A stretch of 64,000 nt of DNA from Perognathus longimembris pacificus (taxonomy: Eukaryota > Chordata > Mammalia > Rodentia > Heteromyidae): NCBI RefSeq assembly GCF_023159225.1, contig NC_063188.1, positions 10,685,086 through 10,749,085 of the forward strand, given 5' to 3'. The notes under the pieces were generated by a model. The model had not been told where the DNA came from and did not search any database. It worked only from the letters and a program-made list of their open reading frames with translations. A program made the position numbers and the translations under genes. Within the stretch, counting starts at the first letter, position 1. Each line of letters begins with the position of its first letter. This document shows positions 53,108-64,000 of the stretch, in pieces.

Positions 53108-53345
53108 AAGCACTTCTCAGACAGTCCTGGTGGTTCATATTTATAGCCCTTGTTACTTCCGTGTTACTCAGTAACAAGTAGCAAGTAACTCTTGTTACTC
53201 AGGGGAATTGTGGTTTGAAGCCAGCCCAGGCAAAATTTTTGTGAGATTCCCTCCCACATCTCAACCAATAAATAAATACTGGGTATGATGGTGTGTGACT
53301 GCTATTCTAGCTGTAGCTACACAGAAAGCACAAACAGTACAGGGA
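53108..53345 (+). mobile_element. Degraded B1-like dimer with an internal foldback insert
   Basis: Two B1-like monomers (GTCCTGGTGGTTCATATTTA..., then ACTGGGTATGATGGTGTGTG...). The first carries extra bases with CTTGTTACT/AGTAACAAG inverted copies at 53149-53157 and 53170-53178. Confidence 0.5.
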
Positions 53346-53391
53346 AGTCAGGATATGAACATGAGATCCTATTTTTAAAATAACTAAAGGA

Positions 53392-53586
53392 GGGGCTGGG
53401 GATATAGCCTAGTGGCAAGAGTGCCTGCCTCGGATACACGAGGCCCTAGGTTCGATTCCCCAGCACCACATATACAGAAAACGGCCAGAAGCGGCGCTGT
53501 GGCTCAAGTGGCAGACTGCTAGCCTTGAGCGGGAAGAAGCCAGGGACAGTGCTCAGGCCCTGAGTCCAAGACCCAGGACTGGCCAA

Positions 53587-53625
<39 letters not shown>

Positions 53626-53662
53626 ATAGATAAATAGATAAATAGATAAATAAATAAATAAA
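53392..53662 (+). mobile_element. IDL-Geo SINE, young, with (AAAT)n tail
   Basis: An intact dimer (53392-53585), nearly identical to the 15338 copy. Its tail has become an AAAT microsatellite with a few GATA-type variants (53586-53662). Confidence 0.92.
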
Positions 53663-53705
53663 GGAAAAATATTAATTGTTAAAGTGTAAAAATCCCATTA
53701 CTGAC

Positions 53706-53910
53706 AGGCACTAATGGCTCACACATGATCTGAAAATCATGGTTCAAAGCCAGGCCAGGCAAGAAAGTCTATGAGACTCTTACCTGCAATGAATCACCAA
53801 AAAAACCAAGTGGATCTGTGGCTCAAGTAATAGAGCACAGCTTTGAGGAAAAAAAAATCTCAGAGATGGCTCCTAGTCCCCAAGTTCTATCCCCAGGGCT
53901 GGCACAAAAA
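53706..53910 (+). mobile_element. B1-Geo-type SINE
   Basis: A left B1-like part missing some bases (GGTTCAAAGCCAGGCCAGGC, GAGACTCTTACC) is followed by a Geo part (CTGTGGCTCAAGTAATAGAGC). Confidence 0.65.
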
Positions 53911-53968
53911 ATTACTGCCAAAAGTTGAAAATTAATTTGATTTGACAATGTCAAAAATCACCTGTCTC

Positions 53969-54172
53969 GGGCTGGGGATATAGCCTAGTGGCAAGAGTGT
54001 CTGCCTCGGATACACGAGGCCCTAGGTTCGATTCCCCAGCACCACATATAAAGAAAACGGCCAGAAGCGGCGCTGTGGCTCAAGTGGCAGAGTGCTAGCC
54101 TTGAGCAAAAAGAAGCCAGGGACAGTGCTCAGGCCCTGAGTCCAAGGCCCAGGACTGGCCAAAAAAAAAAAA
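53969..54172 (+). mobile_element. IDL-Geo SINE, young
   Basis: An intact dimer with TSD AAAAATCACCTGTCTC / AAAAATTACCTGTCTC (one mismatch) at 53953-53968 and 54173-54188. The Geo monomer reads GAGCAAAAAGAAGCC where the 15338 and 53392 copies read GAGCGGGAAGAAGCC. Confidence 0.92.
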
Positions 54173-54591
54173 AAAATTACCTGTCTCAATAGATAAACAA
54201 AATTATTTGACCATACCCAAGAATCTTTTATGGTAAAATAATTGTTAAAATTTGAGCATACCTGAGAATTTAAAGTTGAGGAAAGGAATTGGACAAAACC
54301 AAAAAGTCATAATTATTGGTAGAAGACTGAATGATACTCCTTTAACATTAGGAATAAGACTGAATATCTGCTATCTTCATTTCTTCCCAAAATTTTACTA
54401 TAGTTTTAGCTAGTACAATTTGATAAAAAAAAAAAAAGAAAGTAATCTAGACTAGAAAGGAAGAAGTAAAATGTTTTATATCAGATTACATGATTTATAT
54501 AGAGAAAATTATAAGAAATTTATAAAAATTAATTAATATATACATATAGTAATGCTACAGGTTACAATATCAATATACAAAAATAAATAGT

Positions 54592-54645
54592 ATGTAGCTT
54601 AGTGGTAATGTGGCAAGGCCCACGGTTCAATTACCATGACATAAA
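54592..54645 (+). mobile_element. ID-like SINE fragment
   Basis: TAGCTTAGTGGTAATGTGGC then CGGTTCAATTACCATG: a short A-box to B-box remnant of a tRNA-derived SINE. Confidence 0.4.
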
Positions 54646-55495
54646 AATGTCTTATTTCCACAACCTGTCAATAAATAATCTAATATGAAATCAAGAAAAC
54701 AAATTATTTTAAAATAACATCAAAATAAATACTTAAAATTAAAGAAGTGCAAGAATCAAACCCTGAAGACTATAAATCACTGTTGAACAAAAAACATTGA
54801 ATAAGAAGACAACTGCGTACTTCTGCACTGGAAGAGCTCACATTGTTAAGATGGCTTTATAAGCTGTTTCCTTCAGGATTTTCAGAGAAAAGGGAACCAA
54901 TGGGGCAAGAGGTCAGAGAAAGAGAGAAAAAGAATGTACTTATAAACATATTTATTTATTTTAAGGAATTAGCTCATGTGATTTGGGGGTCGATAAGTCC
55001 AAAATCTTCAAGGCCAGTTGCTAGGTGGGAAACTCAAAACAGAACTCTTCATTCCCAGAAAACCTGTTTCTACTCTCAAGGCCCATCCATTCATTGCATA
55101 AGACCCATTCTCATTGTCAAAGGTAATCTCTTATTTCACGTCAATTAATTGTTCATTCATGTTAACTATATCTACAAAGTACCTTTGTGCCAGCAGTAAT
55201 GTTGATGCTTGATTAAATGGGTATTAACAAAACTGTCACATAAAGCTAGCAATCATTGTCCACAAAATTAATCTATAGACGGTGCAATTTCCACTAAAAA
55301 TCTTTACTGCTGTTTTGAATTCAAATGTAAGAGTTTAGGCTGAAATTTATAGGGAAATGTGAGTAAAACAGAACAAAAACAAAGATAAAGCAAGCTACGG
55401 CAGTCAAGACAGCTTGACAGCTGTAAGAATCAATATAGATCCATGTAACGCAATTAGAAGTACAAAATAAATCCTTATATTCATTAACCACCTGA

Positions 55496-55598
55496 AAACT
55501 AGAAGTGGCGCTATGGCTCAAGTGGCAGAGAGCTAGCCTTAAGCTGAAGAGCTCAGGGACAGTGCCCAGGCCCAAGCCCCATGACTGGAAAAAAAAAG
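55496..55598 (+). mobile_element. Solitary Geo-type monomer
   Basis: GAAGTGGCGCTATGGCTCAA through GGGACAGTGCCCAGGCCCAA to an A-run, with no ID-like or B1-like left monomer ahead of it. Confidence 0.65.
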
Positions 55599-55904
55599 AA
55601 AATATTCTTTCAGTAGGATACCAGAAGCATAAGCAATAAAAGAAATACATTTGCTTCATCAAAATGAGATTGTTGAATGGCAAATCCTGTGTACAGCTAC
55701 TTAAAGATAATTAAAATATTACCAAAAAAGTGGAACAAAGAAGCAAAAATTATTTTGCTTTATAATTCATATGAAGAAAATGAAATCTATACAAGGGGAG
55801 AAAATACTTGACAATAATATACATGGTAAAGGATTCAAATCCAGAACATATAAAACACTCTTACAATCCAACAATTTAAAAAGATGTTACGCAGTTTAGC
55901 TAGG

Positions 55905-56340
55905 CACTGGTGCTTTATGCCTACAATTATTGCTACTTGTGAGGGTTAGAATGGGAGGATCATAGTTTAAAGCCAGGCCATGCAGAAAAACATTCATGAA
56001 ATTCCACCTTAACCCATAGCTGGATGCAGTGACATGTGCCTACCAACCCAAACAGCATGAGAGGCTCAGATTGCGAGGACCATGGCGTCAGGCCAGTCTA
56101 CAAAGAAAAAAATCCCACAAGAGTCTATCATCACAGAGGGAACCTGAACACATTGGCACACACCTGTGGTTCCAGCAATGACAGGAAGCTGAAAGGAGAG
56201 AGGTCCCACCTCAGGTGTGCATGGAATATGAGACCCTAACCTGAAAGAAATTCCTGTGAAAAACAGTGTTGAAGGGATGGGTTTGCCAACCTAGCAAGTT
56301 CAATGCCCTGAGTTCAAATTCCTTGTCATCTACTTATATG
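55905..56340 (+). mobile_element. Multi-monomer B1-like SINE array ending in an ID/Geo-like tail
   Basis: Three successive B1-like monomers start at about 55905 (GGCACTGGTGCTTTATGCC), 56020 (GGATGCAGTGACATGTGCC) and 56150 (TTGGCACACACCTGTGG). A tRNA-like tail follows (CTAGCAAGTTCAATGCCCTGAG). Confidence 0.55.
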
Positions 56341-56592
56341 GAGTAAAATGAACTGAATTCACATTTCTCTAAGGACTATAAAAATATAGCCAATAAGCAC
56401 ATACATGGAAAGGATACTCAACATGAATCATTTGGGTAATATTAATCACAGCTATAGTGAGATTGCAATAACCACATTCACTAAAATGACTAGAAAAAAA
56501 GACAACACATACTGTCAAGGATATAAAGAAAATGGATCCTGTCATACACTGATACCGTATGAAATAACATGTTCTCTTAAAAATATATGCAC

Positions 56593-56800
56593 ATGGGGCT
56601 CAGATTGTGGCTTAGTGAGAGTGCTTGCTTAGCATGCATGAAGCTCTGGTTGCGATTCCTCAGTACCACATAAACATAAAAGGCCAGAAGTGGCTATGTG
56701 GCTTGAGGTAGAGTGCTAGCGTTGAGCAAAAGAAGCTCAGGGACAATGCCCAGGCCCTGAGTTCAAGCCCCAGGATTGGGAGAAAAATAAACAAAAACTT
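56593..56800 (+). mobile_element. IDL-Geo SINE, older copy
   Basis: A diverged ID-like monomer (GTGCTTGCTTAGCATGCATG) and Geo monomer (GAGTGCTAGCGTTGAGCAAA, GCCCTGAGTTCAAGCCCC). It uses the older CTTAGCATGCATGAAG variant rather than the CTCGGATACACGAGG variant of the young copies. Confidence 0.8.
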
Positions 56801-56878
56801 GTACACAAATGTTCACAGAAAAATCACTCATAATAGGTACAAAGTAGAAGCAACCAAATGTACACTAACTGAAAAACT

Positions 56879-56910
56879 GATATATATATATACATATATA
56901 TATATATCCA
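56879..56910. repeat. (TA)n tract
   Basis: Near-perfect TA dinucleotides with one C interruption. Confidence 0.85.
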
Positions 56911-57751
56911 TGCAATGGAATGTTTTCAGTTATAAAAACTAATGAAGGACTGACACCTTAATATATTCATGAACTTTGAAAACATGATAAAGACAACAAA
57001 GACATCGAAGACATCGAAGATTAATATTATCTGGTTCCTATTTATATGAAATGTCCAGAATAGGCGAACCTATAGGAGAAAAAGATTAATAGAAGCCAAG
57101 ATCTAGACAGAAAATAGATTACTAGTTGTAGGGGAAGTTTGGGGTATGACTGCTGATAGGTGTCAGATACTGGTGTTCTTTGTTCAACTAAAACCACTAT
57201 ATTACATGCTTTCATAAATTAAAAGTAAACAAACACTCCAAAATCCATAATTAAATGGAGTCCTTGAACTATTATTAGTAGGTAATATGTCTGTAACTTG
57301 TTACAGTTTATGTATCAGATGAACATGATAGGGACCCATGATAAAGGAAGAAAATGCTTTCTAACAGCTCTACTACCAGAGAAATGGGCTTCAATTTTGC
57401 AGAGATCTTTGGGTTTGTGAGGTTTCCTTCTGCCATTTCATGCTCCTAGATTTCTTTATATATTAAGGATGGCTAATAACAGTAGTTTTCTTATAGGTTT
57501 TTAAAAGTATTTCTTAACCAAGAATGAAGTCCTACCATCTACAAGAAAATGGAAGGAACTGACGATCATCATGATGAATGAGATAGAAAAAACTAAAAAA
57601 GCTAGATATACATGTTCTTGTTCATTTGTTGAGTATAGACCTAAAATAATGACAATTGTAGTATGTAAGGGGACATGAATGTTAAAAGGGGAATGTCTAG
57701 GAGAGGATTGTTCAGAGGGGAAGGAGAAAGAAAAGGACACTGTGAGTACAT

Positions 57752-57826
57752 ATATCTTTTTAAAAATTTTATTTCTTTATTGTCAAAGTGATGTACAAAG
57801 GGGTTAGAGTTTCATATGTTAGTACA

Positions 57827-57827
<1 letters not shown>
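57752..57827 (-). mobile_element. Antisense L1 3' terminus beside an (AC)n tract
   Basis: TTTCTTTATTGTCAAAGTGA then TGTACAAAGGGGTTAGAG is the complement of the L1 3' end. It stops at the (AC)n microsatellite at 57826. Confidence 0.65.

Positions 57828-57863
<36 letters not shown>
57826..57863. repeat. (AC)n microsatellite
   Basis: About 18 AC units, abutting an L1 3' terminus. Confidence 0.93.
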
Positions 57864-57865
<2 letters not shown>

Positions 57866-58591
57866 AGCAAAGGAAGGAGATGATATGGCGGAGGGTTTGA
57901 ACAACTATTATTACTAAATTTAACAAGTTAGAACAAGTTCTGGAACACAGTAAGTGAGACATCTTAGCTACTGTATATAACATGACTGGGGGTCAAATGA
58001 GATAGTATATGCATAACATAATTGTTACTGCTGTTCTTATTATTGCATCAAACCTCTGGGAATCTGACACATTACATTGGTCTTTATAAGACAAGCTGTA
58101 CCCCCCAAAATATGTCATAATTGGCATAGAATGAGTGTTTTCCTTTTATGTGTATGTACTAGACATGTAATGTGTTAGCTGTATAATTTTTTCTATTATT
58201 CAGAAAGACACAAACTTAAAAATATATAAACCACCAAATAAAAACAACCACTGTGAATATTGTATAAATCTTTGTATCTATACCCCTTAATCACATGTCT
58301 GTCTATAGTTCATGAGAGTATAAAACCACATTTATTTATATAAGGATGTGGTATTTCCAAGAAATACCTTGTCACACACCAAAACAGGTGATAATGGCAG
58401 TCTAGTAGAGCTAGATGGAATCTTAGCAGTTTTTTTCCTCTACTCATTTATGACGTTAACACTACAGACATTGGAGTGTTTCCTCATCTTCAGTATAGTT
58501 TTGGATGAAAACTATATTGCAATCAAGTTTTATAAGATTAGGAAAAGGATAAATCCAAGGCCTTACCCCTCAGGGATTAAGTGGTTCAAGC

Positions 58592-58790
58592 TTCTCTACC
58601 TACAGATACTCAGGGGAAGAGATATAAGGGTTGTGATTTGAAGCCAGCTTAGGTACGAAAGTCCATAAGAGTCCATCTCCACTTAGTCAACAAAACGAAC
58701 CCATGGAGACATAACTCAAGAGTTATTGCTAGCTATGAGTGAAAAAAAGCCAGACTGCAAGGCTCTGAGTTAAGCCTTGGTACCAATATG
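58592..58790 (+). mobile_element. Degraded B1-Geo-type SINE
   Basis: Weak match: ACAGATACTCAGGGGAAGAG and GTGATTTGAAGCCAGCTTAG, then GACATAACTCAAGAGTTATTG and AAGGCTCTGAGTTAAG. It is followed by the (GGAA)n tract. Confidence 0.45.
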
Positions 58791-58840
58791 GAAGGAAGGA
58801 GGGGGGTAGGGAATGAGGGAGGATGAGTGAGAAAGAAAGA

Positions 58841-58896
58841 GGAAGGAAGGAAGGAAGGAAGGAAGGAAGGAAGGAAGGAAGGAAGGAAGGAAGGAA
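58841..58896. repeat. (GGAA)n microsatellite in a longer purine tract
   Basis: About 13 uninterrupted GGAA units within a purine-rich strand from about 58790 to 58930. Confidence 0.95.
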
Positions 58897-59861
58897 AAAA
58901 AAGACAGAAAGAAGAAAGAAAAAGAAAACCTAGCTTTTACATAAATACCTACAAACTGAATAAGCAAAGGAATTAAAAAGATGACTAGGGACTTGATTAA
59001 CTTCTAGATAAAAGGTATGAGCATTATTTACACACTAGAAATTTCAAAGAATTCTAAATATATGTCCATGTATTGAAAGAGCAAATCAAAGTATTATTTC
59101 TCTCCTTAAAATGCATCACTGGATCATGACTCTGCTATCCTCGGAATGCTAATCATCACCACCTCCTCTTGAAGGACAAGGGCTACAGGCAAGAATGAAC
59201 CTTAAGGCAGATGTGAAACACGCCTGCTTCAATCCCTTTTGCCAAAAGGCAGCCTTGATATTAACAAACAACTATCCTAATGCTTCCAGGATGCACATAG
59301 CTACCATGAGCAGCTAGCCAGCTGTACAGATGGCTGTGCGTCTGATAACAGCCACAAGGAAGAAGGCCAGACAGCCATCAAATAACAGAACTGAGGCTAA
59401 AGTAAAAAGACATTTGAATACAGAAAGCTGTCCCACAGCTCAGTGACTTTACAAAACAGAGAGGAGAATCAGAGAAACATAAAATTTCTTTCTGACACAT
59501 CTCACAGAGCTAGTTCCTTTTCTTTGGTGCTGTCTTGATCATTCACACTTATTTTGAATAGCTATCAGCCTGCAATGCAGTCAACTGTATTCTAGGATAC
59601 TATCCATAGCCACCTGGTAGAGTGAATAGATAAAAGGGAAAATCCATGTATTTCTCTGTGTGTATGAGAAAATATGACGGACAATGATGACAAAAGTAAC
59701 AGTGTTTACATTTAAGTTGTGAACACACAATCTGGGACTGGCACAGCTACTCAAGGATATCAGCAAATATTCAAGACTCTTTCTGAATTATTTGAATTCT
59801 TTGAATTCTTTCTTCACGTTTGAAGGACAGGCAAAAATTAACTGTCAAAAATACATGCCAG

Positions 59862-60050
59862 GGCTGGGAATGTGGCTTACTGGTAGAATGCTTGCCTAGC
59901 ATGCATAAAGTCCTGGGTTCAATTCCTCAGAACCACATAAACAAAAAAAGCCAGAAGTGGTGCTGTGGCTCATGTGATAGAGTATCTTGACCAAGAAACT
60001 CAGGGACAGGTCCCTGAGTTCAAGACCCAGGATCAGCACATACAAACACA
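59862..60050 (+). mobile_element. IDL-Geo SINE, older copy
   Basis: A diverged dimer (GGGCTGGGAATGTGGCTTAC, GCTTGCCTAGCATGCATAAA, then GTGGTGCTGTGGCTCATGTG). Same older left-monomer variant as the 56593 copy. Confidence 0.8.
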
Positions 60051-60904
60051 AAATTATTAAAAAGGAAGATAAAAATGTAGGAAAATATCTTCTACGTGTA
60101 TGTGTCTTCTGTGTTGTTCTTAGGCAAGTAATATACATAAAATAACTCAAAGACAGTAAAGTTATATTACAAAATTTGACAGTTTCTACAATTTAAAATT
60201 AAATGCAGGTTAACATTTAAGTAATTTTGTTCAATAAGACATTTCCTGTTGTATCTATGAGTTGCTGATGACATGTTTGAATAAAAGTCAAGAAAACTCT
60301 ACATCCTAAAGTGAGACAGTGTTCCAACAATAGGATTATTTACAAAGGGATGCCCCCCAAATGGACTTCTGACCATGCATTTATTTTTCATAATAAATCA
60401 TATAAGCAAAGAATATAAATTGTGTAAAAGACTGGAGAAAGGGAGAAATGTAGAGATAGTGGTATAATATAAAGTGACCTATGGAGGTTAAGAGAAAATT
60501 ACTTTTTTGTGTGTGTCAAGTGAGGGCCATTTCAAGAGAACATCGGTGAATTTAACAAATCTCAAATCTTCTAGGAATTGAGTGACATAAAGTCTGGTAT
60601 TTAAGGATATCTTGAAATGTCTAAAGGTGAGGGGCTATGGCTGGCTAGCTGTTCCATTGAAAATATTGATAGAAATGGCTCTACATTTTCAGTTTCATTG
60701 GGCAGAGTATGTTTCTCCTGTATTTGATCCAGCTTTTAGAAAGCTGGATGCAGAAGACTGCTCAGTAGAACTGTCTGGTATGGGAAGACAACCATAAGAT
60801 GATTAGACTATTAAAACCATGGCCTATGCAGCAAATTATCACTAACCAGCTCAAGAAGATATAACCCTATGGAAGGAGTTACAAGTGATACATTTAAAAA
60901 TATA

Positions 60905-61117
60905 TTTGATTATCTTTAAGACATTGTACAAAGGAGGTGCCATTTAGCAAAGCAGTTTATGCATGCAATGCATCTTAATAGCCACCCTTTAATCATTGTC
61001 CTCCATCTTGCTCTACTCTTTCTCCCTCAATTTTCTTTATTTTGTAGGATATGCTTTGATTTTAAGACTGTTATGTTTCAATAATAAAGTTTTCACAACT
61101 AAAAAAAACAAAAAGTT
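60905..61117. repeat. Second copy of the unidentified repeat
   Basis: TTGTACAAAGGAGGTGCCAT, TTAGCAAAGCAGTTTATGCA and GCAATGCATCTTAATAG parallel 39487-39775. The segment ends with an A-rich stretch (61099-61115). Confidence 0.45.
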
Positions 61118-61349
61118 ATCACAAGTTAAGAAGTTGACATTTAGAATCTGACACATCTAAAGGATATACTGATCAAGTCAAAATCACTTCTACCTTATTT
61201 TCATCTTTCCTTTACCTTTGTGATTGATATAAATTCATATGGTAGCAACTAGGAAGTTGGAAGAGCATATAGACGGAAAAGTATTAACTCTCTTTTAGTA
61301 GATTCACCAGGTGGAAGTACCCTGAAGTTAGGGCAATGGAATATAATGG

Positions 61350-61373
61350 AATATATATATATATATATATATT
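61350..61373. repeat. (TA)n tract
   Basis: About 11 TA units. Confidence 0.85.
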
Positions 61374-62337
61374 ATATTACATATATTACATTGAATACGG
61401 CTTAGTATTTTTATGCCACTGAACTGAACTCTTCAGCTCTATCATCTAAATCATTGGAGATGGTTGTTTTTGTTAGCCATGAATGACCAGGAGAGTTATG
61501 GGACATGCCCAATTATTTCTCCAAGTAAAGGGTAGGAATAAACTGAAGGAGCAAGTTTAATAGGAAGTGGTGAAAAAAGGTCAAACACTCCAGTCTCTAC
61601 TGAGTCCATTGTTCATTCAGTGAACTGAATGTATAATTATGTGACATAATTAAAATGCCATAAATATTTCTTAGAAAAGATGCACAAGAAGAATCTAAGT
61701 ATGATCATCTTGATCCTAAATACCAGACTATAAAATAACACCAGAGATTGGAAAGAAAATGGTGTAAGAAGTAGTAAATTGTAATGGACACCATGTTCAA
61801 GAGCCTAGTATCTTTCCCATTTTCCTTTTCTTACCAGATTTGCTTTTTTTTGTTTGTTTTGGGAACACATTTGATGTGCTTCTGTGTCCTTTCTTTGAAG
61901 AACTACGGAAGTGGGCATGGGGCCAAGGCCTGACTGTATATGTCATATCCTGACTCAATATGATGAGGTCAAACATGGCATGTGTCACTGGTTGAGCTAC
62001 TTTGATCTAATCTGGGCCTTTTTGCTTTAGTTATATGGAATATGCGTTATTCATTGGGATCAGTGGCTGAGGATGATGTAACACTCAAAGTTCTGTGGAC
62101 ATATTTTAACCATCAAAAGAGAAAAAAAAATTCAACCTGAGTTGAAGCCAACAGAAAACTGTAGACACCTAGAAGACAGCAACAGAGAATTACTAGGTCA
62201 TTATATTCTTTGATTCCAAGATTGTCTAAAGCTAGGCTCCTCGGAATTTTTAATTATGCAGATTCACATATTGTACATTGAGGAAAGTATTTGTGTAATG
62301 AGCTGTATATTCACATTTTATTATTTAAACCAATTTT

Positions 62338-62575
62338 GAGTTGAATTTTTGGCACTTGCCTCTCCAGATAAACTTTTGTCATACTGAGAATTGAAACATG
62401 GGCTTCACAAATGCAAAGTAAGTGATACAGTGCTTAACCTATGTCTTTAGTAAATTGTATTTTGTTTTGGAGGATAGATCCTTACTTACTTTCCCAGGTT
62501 GGCCTCAAACTTGTGATCTACCTTCCTCTGTACCCTAAATAGGTGAGATTGTGGATGTGTGCCATCATACTCAAC
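62338..62575 (-). mobile_element. B1-dID SINE
   Basis: The complement reads B1 first (AGGTTGGCCTCAAACTTGTGA region, 62470-62575) then ID-like (GAGAATTGAAACATGGGCTT region, 62345-62450). This B1-then-ID order differs from B4 (ID then B1). Confidence 0.55.
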
Positions 62576-63349
62576 TTCTCCAAATAAGTTTGAATGATGT
62601 ACTAATAATGAACTCATTTTCATAAAAATAATAAGTTGATAAAACTTTAACTTGACTATCATTAACTTAGTCATTATAAACTAGAAGAATATGACAACTC
62701 TAGTGATTATAGTAAATGAAATAGTTTATTCATGAAGCAGCTGAACCTATTTTCATCCCAGACATAAAATGGAGAATATGACCCCAACTTGCTCACTTAG
62801 AATACTTAATGCCCTTAACCAGGGAAAAATCATTAACAATGAATATGCAAGTATTGACCTTTTTGTTTTGGTATGATGGATGATTGTTATTGTTGCTATT
62901 TGTTGCAAGTGTTGTGAACAATCTAAAAGCAAAGAAGCAGCCTAGACAAAGGTATTTAAAACCTCAGTATGATTTTATCTTTTGACTTGGTTATTTTGGT
63001 AGAAATAATTCATTAATTTGATATTACATATAATAGAAAATGAAGAGTAAAAGAAATATTAAAATCTAGATAATAAATATAAACATATCTAAGTAAAATT
63101 CAAGCCAAAAGACAAAAACAATTCAAAGTAAACTAATACTTACAAAATACATAAAAATAGACATACCATTTGTAAATGAGAAAAAATAATGGTAATGAAC
63201 AACCTACAAAAATATGTTGGACACAGAAGTTGTATAAATGAGTTATTTAAAAAACTTCAAGAAAAAGTATGATATTAGTTAAGCTCTTCTAAAATAAAGT
63301 TATTTTACAAATGCTTCCAATTTGATTTGCAATGCTATCATGGCCATGA

Positions 63350-63735
63350 CATTTTTATTGCTATATAAAGGTAATGTACAGAGGGGTTACAGTTACATAA
63401 GTCATGTAATAAGTGCATTTCTTTTTGAAAAGTGTCATCTTTCCCCTCAATTTCTCTCAGTTTTTCTCTTCCACACTCCTTGCCCTACAAGTTGTGTACT
63501 TCACTTTCAAAACAGTATCTAATGAGTATCACTGCTGTATTTATTCACCCTTTATCCCACAATTTCTGTACTCTGACTTCCCTTCCCCAAACAGAGAAAG
63601 TTACATACACGACAAAGTACACAGTAAACACAAACAGCAACAAAGGAGAAAAAAATTTTTTAAAAACTCTTTTTTCCATTTCTTGGAGTTCATTTCTATA
63701 AACATCATTTTATATGATCATTTACACATAGCTAC
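63350..63735 (-). mobile_element. Antisense L1 3'UTR fragment
   Basis: Same layout as 14985-15660 without the SINE: GAGGGGTTACAGTTACATAA, GAGTATCACTGCTGTATTTA, CATTTCTTGGAGTTCATTTC. Confidence 0.75.
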
Positions 63736-64000
63736 TGAGCCTTCATGATCCTCTCCTAGGAATATCCTCCTTTGATGACCATGATATTTAAATCTGACAA
63801 AGATTATTATAAGACTATAAAAATTACTGGCCAATACATGTAGGCACAAAATTTTTGAATGAAACCCTAATAACTGAAATCTACTGAGGTAACAAGTGAG
63901 GAAAATATGATAAATTTTATCTCACTTGAAAAATACAAGAAATTATAAGAAAATAAATCCGTTTCCATAGCATTGGGATTGGATGTCAGGGCCTTTCCCT

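Larger units (their letters stand above)
56911..59861. other. Intergenic sequence, repeat remnants and microsatellites only
   Basis: Outside the listed L1 scrap, (AC)n, degraded SINE and (GGAA)n tract I see nothing recognisable. Confidence 0.5.
61118..63349. other. Intergenic AT-rich sequence
   Basis: Apart from a (TA)n tract and the B1-dID SINE at 62338 no feature was recognised. Confidence 0.5.

Noticed and set aside
53586..53662. AAAT array, and the other regular arrays, as possible CRISPR repeats
   Set aside because: Units are too short with no spacers; these are microsatellites in a mammalian genome.

Overview
This is mammalian nuclear DNA, and the repeats point to a geomyoid rodent (kangaroo rat, pocket mouse or pocket gopher group). 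Six well-preserved dimeric SINEs of the IDL-Geo type are present, with an ID/tRNA-Ala-like left monomer and a Geo right monomer. From established knowledge that family is restricted to Geomyoidea. Older ID, B1, B1-dID, MIR and L2 remnants fit a rodent. The exact species cannot be told from the sequence alone.

The only functional protein-coding gene I can support is the 3' end of FGF13 (fibroblast growth factor homologous factor 2, a voltage-gated sodium-channel and microtubule partner; X-linked in placental mammals), on the + strand. Its last two coding exons lie at 46579-46777 and 48230-48366. They are joined by a 1,452-bp GT-AG intron and followed by a 3'UTR of about 1.26 kb ending at an AATAAA at 49602. 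Together they encode the last 111 residues. Everything upstream of 46579 reads as the preceding large intron; I looked for the exons encoding the earlier part of the FGF core and did not find them here. Everything after about 49630 is downstream intergenic sequence.

Layout. 1-9 kb: intron with ancient L2/MIR remnants and a 3' L1 stub nested in a SINE. 9-15.7 kb: L1 3' ends, an old antisense L1 and young SINEs. 18.6-25.1 kb: a near full-length sense-strand L1 (6.46 kb) with a GC-rich 5'UTR, broken ORF1 and ORF2, a 3'UTR and perfect 16-bp target-site duplications (TSDs). 25-35 kb: mostly unique AT-rich intron, with a B1, two B1-B1-dID trimers and an L1 whose 5' part is inverted. 35-38.4 kb: another old antisense L1, into which a DLGAP5 processed pseudogene has inserted. 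44.7-45.5 kb: a 5'-truncated L1 keeping the last 100 codons of ORF2. 46.5-49.6 kb: the FGF13 exons and 3'UTR. 49.6-64 kb: intergenic DNA rich in SINEs and microsatellites.

No new multi-gene system, CRISPR array, RNA gene or prokaryote-like element is visible. The most interesting material is retrotransposon biology: the tandem structure inside the L1 5'UTR, the SINE modular architecture, several insertions with exact TSDs, and one unusual residue in FGF13. Stop codons and frameshifts across the L1 ORFs and the pseudogene show that they are not functional as they stand.
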